Origin: Uranotaenia lowii
Lineage: Eukaryota > Arthropoda > Insecta > Diptera > Culicidae
NCBI RefSeq assembly: GCF_029784155.1
Contig: NC_073692.1
Span: 234,688,503-234,752,502, forward strand
Length of the DNA: 64,000 nt
Direction: 5' to 3'
Of the stretch, positions 23,810-36,112 are shown piece by piece; position 1 is the first letter of the stretch; every line of letters begins with the position of its first letter. The position numbers and the translations under genes were made by a program. A model generated the notes under the pieces. It searched no databases. It was not told the DNA's origin and saw nothing but the letters and a program-made list of their open reading frames with translations.

Positions 23810-24130
23810 GGTCTCGTTCTGTGTGTCGAGTTGAACGGTCAAGTTTTTGGTTCGATCCGTCCGCGTTAACTTCTCGATTCTCGATTGCCTGAATATGAAG
23901 CCGCCTCATGAAGAGTGGAAGTGAAAGTTAAGAATAGTTACAGCATTTCGAAGAATTGCAAGTGAAATTGGAAGAAACATTGTGAGAAGCCCTCGTTATA
24001 GTGAAAAGATTCCAATCAAACTTAATGAATTTAATTTTGGTGAAAAATCGAATCAATGGACGCGTCTGTACAAGCCAACACGAACCAAACCAATCGAAGC
24101 AAGCGAGGGACACCAACAGCAGGAACCCGG
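23810..24130 (+). other. Candidate 5' UTR and start of an ORF (LINE-X ORF1 or a host first exon)
   Basis: The sequence directly after the 24-bp repeat is richer in CG-containing words than its surroundings. It contains an ATG in good context at 24055 opening a 25-codon frame (MDASVQANTNQTNRSKRGT...). That frame meets a TGA that is also part of a splice-donor-like CCG/GTGAGAACG. Two readings are possible: the 5' end of the LINE whose 3' half is at 32281-35887, or a host 5' exon. The flanking 24-bp duplication favours the LINE reading. Confidence 0.35.
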
Positions 24131-26323
24131 TGAGAACGTTTCAAATCACATGTGCTTTTCTCTATCTATTTCTTTCTCCCCCATGACGAAGGTAACTTCC
24201 TTTATTCAGCGCTGCATAAAAAAGTATGTCTGTTTGTCTATTCTGCTATATTAGGACCACCAATCAATAAGTTTCAATGATGTAGAGGGAGAGATGTAGA
24301 CTGTGTTTTTCCTTCACAACGCTAAAATTTCCTACCAACATGTGTTACTAGATAAAGCACACAGCAAAAAATAAATAAATTCACATGAAACTTAATTCCT
24401 AATATGATATAATAATTGTCGATAGAAACTGAATTCATATCTAAATTTACATCGAAAACCATATAAAACTATTAAAATTGCGTTGCATTTGTTTTCAAGT
24501 GACTTAAATCAGTGTTTTAAGTTCCGCAATGTAAAATTATATGAAAGAAAGCAAAATTTACATCGTGCCGATGTGAAATTCTTCTGTTAGCACAGTTGAT
24601 TACGAAAAAACCGCGGATAAAGTTGAATTATCTTCACGTACGTCATTTGTTTTATTTGGATAAGTAGGTGAGTCTATACAGTGTGATTGGTTTTCAATAT
24701 AGGTGAAAAATGTCGAGAATTATGCTGACCAACTAAATTTGCATAGATCTGATTAAAGTTCGAATGTTTATGCTGTTGTTTCAGCTTGAATTTCGAATCA
24801 AAAGCAGCGAACGAAGAAAACCGAAAATGGCGTCTCAATTTAGACGCGAGATTTCGTTTTATATGTATGAGGCTGCCCAATCAAGGTAAGCTGTTGTTAT
24901 TTTAAAAGTTTAGAAAATTTACAAATTTTTCTAGAAAATAACACTACAACCTACTCAACATAATTTTCTTTGATGCTTCAATGGTTAAAGTTTATACAAA
25001 AACCTATTCCAACAACACTAATGTCAATAAGAGCACGGGTAAGTTACAATTCCATTGGAGTCAATTAGATGAATCATTCGTCTAAAGAACTATGATTTAT
25101 TAAAAAGCGTAACATAAGTATCTTTCTTGGAACAAACCTGTGGTAATTCGATACTTTTAAGAACCTAATGCGATGCATTTGTTGTTCTACCGTGTAGATT
25201 CTAATTCCGAATAATAAACTTAAACTTAACATTTCGGCTAAGTTGAATGGAAAATTGTGTTCCTTTTTTTAAAGAACGGACTAAAATATGATATCAAACT
25301 TATTTCTTTCTAAAGTCTTATTTCTTTTCAAGTATACTTGATTTAAATAAAAACAAATATATAAATACTTTAACCTCTAACTGTAGTTAATTAAATTCCA
25401 CTATTTAAAACACCTTTTTCATTCATTTTATCCAACATAATGTCAGGAACGGCCCGAATACCTAATGGGTTAATCCGGCTAATCCCGTTTGATTATATGG
25501 ACTGCTCTGAATTCAGGTTAACCACTGCCGAAACGAAATATTCATCCTAGCTAATCTTCCCACTGACTTCGTTACCTGATGTTCGAACAGCGAGTTTCCA
25601 GCAAATCTTCACACCTACTGGTAATAAGTAATAGGTTCATGTCATGTCGTCCGCCTGATGATTCCGTCCAGCACGAGCCTCGTAATCGTCAAGTCACCGC
25701 ACTTACCACTTGGAAAACCGTTCTCACTGGCACCTGGAACTGGCCTCAGCTCGGCACTGTGTGTTTTTATTTTCCTGTTTGGTTTTGATAATATCATATC
25801 ATATTATGTTTTTTTTCCCGGACGTTTTCTCAACAAAACAAAAAGTGCAAAAGTAGACCAAGGGTGGGTACACCAGGAGGATGGAGACGAAACGCTACAT
25901 TTTCACAGCTGACTTGTTTCCTCTTTGTTTTGGGTCGGACCAGAGTGCCTACAGCTACGGGTGGGTGCATATTGAAGAAAAGTAGGCAAGGGGTACCAAA
26001 AGTTTCTCAGTGGTGGGGGTGGAGACGGAGTGCTTTTTGACAGCCCATTGTTCGCCTACCATGTCTACGATTACGATTGCCTGTCACAAGATGGACGATT
26101 CCGTGTATTGGTATAAGAACACACCCGAAGCTGTACTCGCCCTGGGTCGGACGTTTTCGCTCAGAAAATACGAATTGAGGTAGTAGAAAAATAGTATTGT
26201 TTCCGTAGTGGTATGGTCTATGACGTCACTGTTACTGTTCGTGGAATACTCTTCACTTCAGAATCAACTGTACCTGATTTTTATTTATTTTACTATTTGA
26301 CAGGTTGTTCTATCGTGATCGAA
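24131..26323. other. Gene-free AT-rich stretch
   Basis: No gene is seen. About 24358-24600 resembles a small MITE: it begins CACAGCAAAAAAT and ends near TTAGCACAG, with internal TTTACATCG motifs. A related end (TTTTTGCTGTG) occurs near 29803-29815. The frames at 25579-25912 are not recognisable. Confidence 0.35.
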
Positions 26324-28427
26324 CACACTTAATCTTTTCTCCTGTGGTCAGGAGGATTTCGTCCTGTATTTTCAACAGCTGAAATTACAGGACGATTTCA
26401 GGACAGAAAATCACTACAGGAAAACAACTGTCAAATGCACCTGTAGGTACGAAACGGTGTTCTCCTGTAATTTGCAGGGAATTTTGAATTGCTCCTGTGA
26501 GCAGGTGGCGGGTTCTTTCCTAAATGTTATAAAATTTTGAAATTTTTACCCCTCTTACCCTTGCTTTTCGGAAACTTGTAATGTTTTTCAATTAAAATAA
26601 AGACATGTTTTTCATTTTATAAACCAATTTATTAATATTTTATTTTTCACATTAAAATTACTGAGACGCTACTGCTCCCGCGGCGGGAATGTCAGCCGTT
26701 TGATAAAAAAAAAATGAATAAATTGAAACCACTTACACGAAACTTTGGTGGGCGAAGCATTTGGCTGGTATTCCGGAACTACCAGTAGACGAGTTTCGCT
26801 GTCGCACTTGGGACCCTTGTTGGATGACCTACCCCTGAGGAGCGGCTGTTGGTTGGTGTTGATAATTGATGAGGGAGCCGGATTTCTTGACTTGCTGGCA
26901 GCCATCTTCAGCTTCTCTGGAATCAGCAATGTCGGTCGGTTTCGATAGTGAGGTGATGTTGTACAAGCTACACACTTAATCTTTTCTCCTGTGGTCGGGA
27001 CGATTTCGTCCTGTATTTTCAACAGCTGAAATTACAGGACGATTTCAGGACAACAAAACAGCTCAGGAAAACAACTGTCAAATTCGCCTGTATCTTCGAA
27101 ACGGTTTTCTCCTGTGACTTGCAGGGACTTTGGAAATTTTTCTGTGAGCTCGAAACGGTTTCCTACTGTGAAGTGTATTCCGCTACCCTTTCCCCTGGTT
27201 CGATTTTTTTTTTCAATTTAAAATAAATTTCAATGCATTGTTTAAAAAAATGACACACAGTTGTTGTTTAAACAAGTTCAATATATTTCAAACAACTTTT
27301 TCTTCTTTATTAGTACATTTCACATTTTTTGCACATTTCACCATTCTTCACAATCATAACATTTCTTTTCTGTAAGTAGAAAAAGAAAAGATTTCCATTA
27401 TTTTCATTACCCAAAGCTGAATGGTAAAGAAACTTACCGATGCGCCTTTCGATCCATGGAACTTAAATGCTTGCGCTCCTGTTCCATTTCCAGGTCAGCA
27501 AATATCTTAATGGATCGACCAAAGCCAACCGGGGCGAAAGAATACCACACCAGCCGAAGAGTTTTTCCACGCAATTCTTTGATTTTAAAGCTAAAAAGTT
27601 CACCAGAACCTGGTTCCGGTTGCACATGATGAAGAGTCGTTCTCAGCAGCCAACAAAATAAAAACTTCTAAAATTCACCAACAAGCGTACAGTAACCGCA
27701 AAAAATGACAAGTTGAAACGTTTGGCGGTTTTAATTTTCATGCCCATGTGGAAAAGAGAGAAAAAAAACTTGTTGTTTTTTGCACGGGAGAGCAAGAGAA
27801 AGAAAATTTGATAAGAATTTGATGTCCTGTGATTCTGGAGAACACTGTCCTGCATTCACGGGGATACATTAAGTTTCTGTGCTCTCGTAGCAAGTTTGTC
27901 TTGGATTTCAGGAGAGATGAAGCGTCCTGAGATTCGGGTGAGTTTCCTTTCGAACTTCGTTTAAATTGAGCAGCTTTCCCGTGACACAGAGATTCATGGT
28001 CCCGAGCGAGATAAATGCAATCTTAGTGTGTACGATGTGCGTTTCCACTTGTTCTTTTTACACTTTTCAAAGGTAAAATTTTCGAACAAAATTTCGCGCA
28101 GCAACCTGAAAAGCCCGGGATAGACAAAAATTCACAACGGACTTAGCGTTTAATTGTCGCGATTTGAACGGAAAAAGAAAGAATGTTTGACAGCGACAGA
28201 GAAAAGGAAAACAAATGTATCTAACGTGCTACAGGAGCACATTGTCTGTTTTTCAGGAGATTCCTTCGAGTTCCTGTGCACTCGTAGGAATTTCGTCTCA
28301 TATTTCAGGAGTAATGAAGTGTCACGAGATTCGAATGGATTTCAATTCGAGTTTCGTGATGTCTAAGCAATTTCCCTGTGATTCGTTAAACCATAATCCC
28401 GAGCGGAATAATTGCAGTTTTAGTGTG
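26324..28427. mobile_element. CACTA-like DNA element, outer copy, interrupted by a sister copy
   Basis: The left end reads CACACTTAATCTTTTCTCC and the right end ...GCAGTTTTAGTGTG, flanked by AA on both sides. The first roughly 170 bp recur at 26971. Without the inner element this copy is about 1.04 kb. Subterminal regions are full of short CCTGT/ACAGG and TTTCAGGA motifs in both orientations. On the minus strand an open block (about 26740-26905, MAASKSRNPAPSS...) ends at a donor-like GTAAGTGG. No known domain is recognised. Confidence 0.6.
26971..28030. mobile_element. CACTA-like DNA element, inner copy
   Basis: The 1.06-kb copy has the same termini as the outer element (CACACTTAATC ... GCAATCTTAGTGTG), flanked by TA on both sides, and sits inside the outer copy. 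On the minus strand an open block at 27438-27625 (FSFKIKELRGKTLRLVWYSF...) ends at a donor-like CG/GTAAGTTTC. The protein family is unknown to me. Confidence 0.6.
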
Positions 28428-31149
28428 AAAGAAACGAAACAAAACTTCTGGTCGGTGCAAAAATGTTTAATTGTGAACTTCAACATAGTGGAAAACTGGA
28501 TGAATTCGGGAAATATTCATGGACCTGACAATAGCAACAATTCAAGGATAAATGATATTCACTAACAGCTGCGAAGATTCTTGGAAATCCATGTCTATCC
28601 ATCCGACCATGAATTGGCTGCCGAGGAAATTTTCCAAGAACCGGATATTTTTTAAGATGGAAAACGAGCTTCATTACGCAAGTAATTATGCCTTGCATAT
28701 GAATCAACGAATTATTAAAATGAAGGGTTTTTGTCAAAAATAAAAGCGTGTCCACAATCTTACGTTGTGAGTGTAATTTTCATGTTGGTTTTCATATTCT
28801 AAAAAAGTGAGACAAGATTCAATGATGTGTTGATGCCTGAGTCGATTTAATTAAATTATGTAGACTGTTCAGCATATTAGACATAATAAAAAGTAATCAA
28901 AATCTGAACCTTTTGAAAAAAAATAATATCAGTAACGTACAGAATATGGATTTTCGATTAATCGTCGGTAAAATTATGGAATAATGGTACCGTCATAGAT
29001 TAAAATTCAGCTAATTGCCGATATTGAATAATTGAAATCAACTAAGACGCAATTTACTAGATTATGAGTAAATTTTTAACTTTAATATTTCCATGAATGG
29101 CATGCTTTATAAATTATTGATCAATACTGTTCCCGGCTCCCAAAAATTCACTTGACAAGGTGGTAACTGGTGGAATTTTCTTAGATTGTTAATGATACTT
29201 TTATAATCTGACCGGCGACAAGATAATACAACTAATAAAATGGTTAAATTTATGTTAATATGTTGTGTGTATACATTGTGTTGGATCAAGAGCATATATA
29301 TTAATCGTACTGGAAGAATAAAAGAACATTAAAGGAAAACTTAATTACCCCTTTTTTTTTATTGTTAAATATCCATTTTGAGGTTCAAGCCGCACTGAAC
29401 ATCTACATGTATGATTTTTTTTAAAGCTATTTGTTCCAACGGTAGTTTAATTTTGATCATGAAATAAGCTGAGAATATATGATGACAAAGCGCCTTCATT
29501 AAACCATATGTAATCAATGCCTTTTGCCAATGCATAATGAGCAACAAAACAAACATTCTTTCTACTAAACAATTTTCAAATCCAATGTCTATTTCTCCCA
29601 TACATCCACAAAAAGCTTGTATATTAAATTTACATCGATTCGTATATTACATTGAGCAACGTATATTTACATCAAGCGAATATTTCTATCGATTGTATTT
29701 TCACATGCCATGATGTAATTTTCAAATGCAATATAAATTTGTGTCTAAAGCGATGGTCCAATAATTTGCATCGCTTTGGATGTAAAATTGCTAGATTGAA
29801 TTTTTGCTGTGCAGGAGGAAAATAGTACTTGGGAAAGAGGGGAGGAGGGAAGGAGAAGCAAACTTTGGTTGTCGGTATCTAAAATAAAAATTATCTATTC
29901 GTAATGTAACACCTGTGTTTGTGGGAGCAGGAAAGGTGTGCAAACTAGACATCGAGACATATTCGCGATTGCTGGGCTGAGAATCAGAGAACCGTAGTAC
30001 CTATATTCAAAAATCCAGGGGTAGAATAATCTCAGCTTTAATTTTATCATCATTTCTTCGCTCTTAGTAATGTGACCAGTTTTGGTTGTGTTTTTTTTTT
30101 TTCTAAAAACTTATTCGATTCACACAGAATGAAGGTATTCTGGCGCGTTTGGCGTTGCGCACGCTCCTGCGTTGGGATTGTCTAAATAGTCTCGACTGTC
30201 CATGTCGAAATGAAATCGAATTGAAACAGTAGGGATAGATGGATTTATTTTTGTTATTGTGCTTTAGTTAAAGGTAGAAGAAAAGGATGGAGCTTTATTC
30301 CAATCTTTCGTCTTTATGTTTTTCTCACTTATGTACTAGTTCACGGTTTTGAATGTTTGCATTTTCATGTTTTTCTGAATCATATAAGATTTACATTTTT
30401 AATATTTTTTTACTTTTAAAAATGAAAGTTCATCGTTTGCAGAGAGGTTTCGAAGTAATCTCACTATCAAGTGCTTTTAAAAGGGTAAAATATTTGTAGA
30501 ACCTTTCGAGCTCTTAACAGACCTCGAAAGGTTTAATGTTCTATTAATGTTTCCGTTTCTTTTTTATTTTCAAGAGCGAGTAAAGGCGCTTTATCCTTGG
30601 TCTAAGACCAGAAATGATTGTACACTGAAATCCAAAACAGTTCAACGCAGAAAAATACAAGTAAATTTTTAATAATCTTTCATCAAATAAATCAAATTTT
30701 CAAAAAGAATTTTAGTTTCAAGTTTTGTGATTTCTGTGTACCAAATAAATCATTTGCAGCCCCTGAAGAATGGCTCTAGTGATTGGTGAAGTTTCATTAC
30801 ATTTAGCATGGTATTTTCATCACGGAGCATTTTTCTTAGCATGCTTCCAACGATCCCCTTTGAAACGTATGGTACTGGTGGTCCACGTTTCTTCCTGTTC
30901 CTGTGTTCCAGATTTCTCTGCGTTCTCTGCTCCATGGTAGGCCCAACCATTTTATGTTTTTGATCATTTTGATGTGTTGATGTTAAAATGATCCAAAACA
31001 TGAACAAAGACAAGAAGAATAATAATACACGCTTATTATTCTTTGGGACTTATTCTAGTCGAATCTGTGCTATCGGTAGGATTACAACAAATGAATCATA
31101 TCCCGAATAACAACATGAGAATGCTTGATCTGGTTTTTATGAATGATCC
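28428..31149. other. Gene-free AT-rich stretch
   Basis: No gene is supported. About 29610-29815 has MITE-like TTTACATCGATT / GATGTAAAATTG inverted motifs ending TTTTTGCTGTG. Frames at 28480-28755, 29365-29601 and 30750-31013 show no family resemblance. Confidence 0.35.
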
Positions 31150-32280
31150 CGTCAACATACACAGAAAAAAAATCTGAATCCTTAACAACACTGAAATTGG
31201 AAACCTTGAATGTTACATGACATAGAACGCGATTTATTAATGTAAATTTACAGATTGAAACAAGATTGAATCCTTAACAGCACTGAATTCTAATGACATG
31301 AATATTACTTGACACGGAACGCGATATTTGATGGAAATTTACATCACATATGATGTAAATAAAAAGAAGCATCACATATGATGGAATTTTCAGTGCGAAT
31401 TGAATATTACACGTCTTCAATATTTTACATGTCTTTCAAATTCCACACGCCTGTAGATGTTTACAGGCGTGTAATATTCAACTCGCACTGAAAATTCCGT
31501 CATATGTGATGTTTTTTTTATTTACATCATATGTGATGTAATTTTACAACTTTTTTCTGGTCACACAGTATTCTTAACAGCACTGAAATAGAAATTTCTT
31601 AAAATTACACGACATGGAATGTTATAGGACATTGAATTAATATTCAATGAATATTTTAAAACACTGAACGCGTTAATGTCATGTAAAAATACAGACTGTC
31701 AAAAACAGGCACACACAAATGTCAACAAAGTGTTAAGTCAAGTCGTGCACCATATATAATATTTTAGAATATTTTATTGAAGCAGTTTTCCTGCGAGTGA
31801 GTTAATCGATCTTGCTGGTTGCTGGAGATCTTTGATGCGGATCTGGAAGTGGCTCCACGTTATTAAATTTAGGATCCGGTACTTCGGGGAAGAAAATAAA
31901 AGTATGGATGTAACTCCGAAAGACAAACAAAATTTGTGAGAAAAAAAATTTGCCGTTTAATAAAAAGAATTATATTAATTATAGAAAGATTTTATTTTTT
32001 ATTCGGAAATGAGAAAATTCCATTATTGAATCATATTAACGATAAATTAAATAAAACAAATTCCAATTGGAAAGTTTTTATTCCAGTATTCAGTGATTTT
32101 ATAATTTACATCATTTTGATTTTACACGTTGCAAAATTTTACATCCCTTTTATTTTACACGTTGCAAAATTTTACTGGCGTGTAATTTCCAACTAGCACT
32201 GAAAATTCCGTCATATATGATGCTTCTTTTTATTTACATCACATGTGATGTGATTTTACAGATTTTTTTCGTAGTGTGTA
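31150..32280. mobile_element. Cluster of foldback MITEs with TTTACATCACATATGATGTAA palindromes
   Basis: Positions 31332-31555 form an imperfect foldback: the left arm (CATCACATATGATGTAAATA ... GGAATTTTCAGTGCGA) is repeated inverted on the right (CGCACTGAAAATTCC ... ATTTACATCATATGTGATG). The right arm occurs again at 32165-32275. Edges have CACAGAAAAAAAATCTG-like ends. No coding is recognised. Boundaries between individual copies are not resolved. Confidence 0.55.
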
Positions 32281-33309
32281 GATATCTCCGTTCCTCCGAG
32301 GCCTCTACTCGATGTCGACTTACATCATCCTCCTGTTTCTATGATGTTTATGTTTGAAGATGTTTTGCCACCACCAATGCTGGACGAATTGGTTTTCGAC
32401 TTCAGACGATGCGATTTCGGCTCTCTGAATGAGTCTTTAGCTGCTGTTGATTGGCCAAGTATTTGATATGGTTCAATCGATCATGTGGTAGAAGCTTTTT
32501 ATGGAAAATTGCATGAAGTATTCCGAGCTATTGTTCCTGTTAAAAAACGGCGTTCACGTATTGGAATAAGTCAACCTTGGCTAAACCCCGAACTTCGTAA
32601 CCTTCGCAATCGTTTGAGGAAAGCGAGAAAAAGGTTCCGCAACGGCCATGATATGACCGTGTCTCTTAAGGTACGTGACTTAGAGAGCGCCTACAACACA
32701 TTACACGTGACAAGCTTCTGTGACTACATCAATCGCATTCAGGATAACGCTCGCACCGACACCTTATCTTTTTGGTCATACGTTCGACAAAGAAAGGGTA
32801 CTCAGAGTATACCTCAAGTGACCACATACAACGATGAAACTGCCGAAACGCCAAATGCTGTGCAGTGCAATTCTCGGCATTCTTTCAGAGTGTTCTTAGC
32901 ACTAACTCACCACCTTTATGCGAATCATACCTAAGTAGCTTGCCGAATCGTGACTTCAACCTCCCTCTGCTGAATTTTTCCTCGAACGACGTCTTCCGGA
33001 AGCTGTCTACGTTAGATGAAACAAAGGGACCTGGACCGGATGGCATTCCTCCAATTCTGGTTAAGAAATGCGCCGATCCGTTATCCGTACCAATTTCGAT
33101 CATCTTTAACCAATCGTTAACGGAAGGTACTTTTCCCACCGCATGGAAAATCGCATCGATCACTCCAATCCTCAAATCCGGCGACGCGCATCGAGTGGAA
33201 AACTACCGAGGGATTTCGATTCTAAGCTGTTTGCCTAAGGTATTCGAGAGCCTCGTTTATGACGTACATTATCAATCGGTGCACCACTGTATTTCTGAAG
33301 ATCAACATG
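32281..33309 (+). pseudogene. LINE-X, endonuclease end and RT start, 5' part
   Basis: The frame opens in the end of the endonuclease domain (LLDVDLHHPPVSMMF). It runs through the linker (VDWPSI then a stop at about 32466, and KKRRSRIGISQPWLNPELRNLR) and into the RT fingers (TKGPGPDGIPPILVKK, WKIASITPILKSGD, ENYRGISILSCLPKVFE). A frameshift lies near 32870. The RT is cut at 33309 by an RTE insertion, and the remaining half follows at 34596. Clade is uncertain (CR1/L2-like within the Jockey superfamily). Confidence 0.85.
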
Positions 33310-34595
33310 TACTCTGCAAAGTGATTCTGAACAGGATCCAGGAGAAAATAGACGCCACACTCCGACGGCAACAAGCTGGATTCCGATCTCGACGATCATG
33401 TGTGGACCACATCACAACGCTCCGAATCATACTGGAACAAATCAACGAATTCCAGGACTCTCTTCTGCTGGTGTTCGTTGATTTCGAAAAAGCATTTGAC
33501 CGACTTAACCATGAAAACATCTGGGCGGCTCTAAGGCGACGAGGGGTCCCAGAGAAACTAGTCCATCTCATCGAAGCACAGTATGAGGCATTTTCGTGCA
33601 AGGTCTTGCACGACGGTGTCTTGTCCGAACCAATCCCGGTAACTGCTGGAGTGAGACAAGGATGTATTCTATCACCGCTACTTTTTCTAATCGTAATGGA
33701 TGAGATTCTGATTGGATCGATTGACTGTGCACCGAACCGAGGATTGCCGTGGAATCCTTCAACAATGGAGCAACTGAACGACCTTGACCTGGCTGACGAT
33801 ATTGTTTTGCTCGCCCAAACACAACCAGATATGCAGAGCAAACTCGACGACCTCACCGAAAGTTCCAAGGCAGCAGGTCTCAAAGTCAATGTCGGAAAGA
33901 CCAAGTCGATGGAGATCAACACAGGAGATCCCTCCTGTTTCCTGGTAGCTGGGCAACAAGTTGAGAAAGTGGAGTGCTTCCAGTATCTTGGTAGCCAGAT
34001 TACGCCTGATGGTGGTACCAGAAAAGACATCGAAACACGGATCAGAAAGGCCCGATTTGCGTTTGCGAGTCTCCGAAACATCTGGCGGTCACGCCAGATC
34101 TCTCTACGAACAAAAATCCGAATCTTCAACTCAAACGTCAAATCCGTATTGCTGTACGGGTGCGAAACTTGGTGCACATATGCGGTAACGACGCGAAAAC
34201 TGCAAGTATTTGTAAACCGCTGCCTGCGGAATATCATCCGCGCTTGGTGGCCTGGCAACTGGATCTCGAATGAGGAACTACATCGCCGGTGTCATCAAAA
34301 GGCGCTAGAAATCGAGATTCGGGAACGTAAGTGGAGATGGATTGGGCACACGCTGCGAAGAGATGAAAACGAGATTTGCAGAGAGGCGCTAGATTGGAAT
34401 CCAGAAGGTCATCGAAGAAGAGGCAGACCCAGAAATTCGTGGCGGCGAAGTCTAGCCGCTGAAATCCGAACTGTCGACGAGAATCTTGACTGGGACCAGG
34501 TGAAGACGCTGGCTCCGGATCGTCAACAGTGGAGGTCTTTTACCACGGCCCTATGCACCGGAGGATCGGCGCGGGATCATTAAGTAAGTAAGTAA
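33310..34595 (+). mobile_element. RTE-clade LINE, 5'-truncated, inserted in LINE-X
   Basis: The encoded RT shows QQAGFRSRRSCVDHI, LLLVFVDFEKAFDRLNH, AGVRQGCILSPLLFLIVM, LADDIVLLAQ (the catalytic box) and a C-terminus with RKWRWIGHTLRR and HRRRGRPRNSWRR, characteristic of RTE-clade elements. It lacks the endonuclease and RT N-terminus. The stop at 34583 is followed by a TAAG tandem tail, a hallmark of RTE 3' ends. AACATG occurs at both junctions (33304-33309 and 34596-34601). The RTE frame happens to be open and in register with the upstream LINE-X frame, giving a 572-residue chimeric frame from 32865. Confidence 0.9.
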
Positions 34596-35887
34596 AACAT
34601 GGATTCATGAAACGTAGATCTACGACCGCCAATCTTATGACGTACGTTTCGAAGTTGGTTACTAGGCTAGATAAACGTCAACAAGTCGATGCAGTTTATG
34701 TAGACTTGAGCAAGGCTTTCGATAGAGTACCGCACAAATTTGTCATCGAAAAAATGCGTCGGATAGGACTACCTGATTGGCTTTGCAAATGGATCAACTC
34801 TTATCTCGTAGACCGGACGGCTTACGTACGACTTAACAACGTGAACTCGACGCCTTTTCGAATCACTTCTGGAGTTCCACAAGGAAGTCATCTGGGACCT
34901 TTGATCTTCGTTCTTTTTATCAACGATCTATGCGCTATCATTGAATCGGAGAAGTTGTTGTACGCCGACGATCTAAAAATTTTTCGTACCATAGCTTCAC
35001 TAGTTGACTGATGTGCTCTCCAAAAAGACAACGATTCAATTCTAACGTGGTGTCATCAGAATGGTATGGCTCCTAATATTTCCAAATGTAGTGTCATATC
35101 TTCCACTCGTAAACGTCAACCTTTGAACTTCGAGTACAAAATGTCATCGACTACTCTAAGCCGCAATTCCATCGTCAAGGACCTTGGCATAATTTTGGAC
35201 ACCAAGCTCACTTTCTCGCAGCATATCTCGATTACAACAGCTAAGGGCTTTGCGGTTCTTGGCTTCATAAGACGAAACACGCAATTCTTCAACGACTACT
35301 ACAGCCTAAAAGCACTTTATTGTGCTCTTGTACGCAGCATTGTCGAATACGGAGTACAAATCTGGGCTCCATACCAGGTTGTACAGTCAAACCGGATTGA
35401 AAGAGTACAACGATGTTTCCTCAGATACGCTCTGCGCCAGATACCATGGAACGACGCCTTGAACCTCCCGCCCTACGAACAGCGCTGTTTGTTGCTGAGT
35501 CTACCGACGCTGGCATCAAGGCGAATTCTCTTACAACGGCTCTTTGTCTTTGATATTCTACAGAATAATGTGGACTGCCCAGAATTGTTGTCGTTACTTC
35601 CGTTTAACGCTCCTGTAAGATCTACTCGAACGCAGGAGTTCCTCAGACTGACTACTAGACGAACCCGATACGGACAAAACAACCCTTTGGATACATGTTG
35701 TGCTCGTTTCAATGAAATAGTTAGTAACTTTGATTTTAATATTTCTAAGGCTGTGTTTAAAAGTAGAATAAGATAGTATCCTTTCGTAATGTGTAAACAT
35801 CTCCACATGTCTGCAAAGACTAAATAAATAAATAAATAAATAGACTCAGACATAAGTTCTGGCTGTGGAAGTACGATTAGTGATTAG
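34596..35887 (+). pseudogene. LINE-X, remainder of reverse transcriptase and 3' end
   Basis: The RT palm continues with VDAVYVDLSKAFDRVPH, TSGVPQGSHLGPLIFVLFIND and the catalytic LLYADDLKIF. A stop at about 35010 follows, then the thumb and C-terminus (KDLGIILDTKLTFSQH, LVRSIVEYGVQIWAPY, RIERVQRCFLRYALRQIPW), ending at 35776. The 3' region has an AAATAAATAAATAAA tract near 35823, then GATTAGTGATTAGT just before the 24-bp direct repeat. Confidence 0.87.
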
Positions 35888-35911
35888 TGATCTCCTTTGA
35901 CGCTATATGCC
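35888..35911. repeat. 24-bp perfect direct repeat, right copy
   Basis: Identical to 23786-23809; see that entry. It lies immediately after the GATTAGT repeats that may be the 3' tail of LINE-X. Confidence 0.8.
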
Positions 35912-35991
35912 AAATGCTCCCCCGTATGCTATATTCAAGTTTTATTTGCCCAGAAAATTCTAAGGAGGCTTCCGAAACTTGCCGCAGCTCA

Positions 35992-36112
35992 TTTCATAGA
36001 GGATGGCCTTCAAGTCTTCCAAGCCAATGGCCATGAGTTCGAATCCCAGTCACGGCATACACAGTAAACTTTTGTGGTTTAGTGGTTTAAGCATTTGTGA
36101 TATGCTAGCCAT
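35992..36112 (+). repeat. tRNA-derived SINE-like repeat
   Basis: An A-box-like AGAGGATGGCCTTCAAG is followed by a B box GAGTTCGAATCCC, a tail shared with the copy at 63095 (ATTTGTGATATGCTAGCC), and an ACACAG linker. The spacing fits an internal RNA polymerase III promoter. It is not a functional tRNA, since no cloverleaf acceptor stem pairs. Confidence 0.6.

Noticed and set aside
33302..34258. 318-residue minus-strand protein
   Set aside because: Antisense shadow of the RTE reverse transcriptase.
32865..34583. A single 572-residue reverse transcriptase gene
   Set aside because: It is a chimera: the first 148 codons belong to LINE-X and the rest to an inserted RTE element with its own target duplication.
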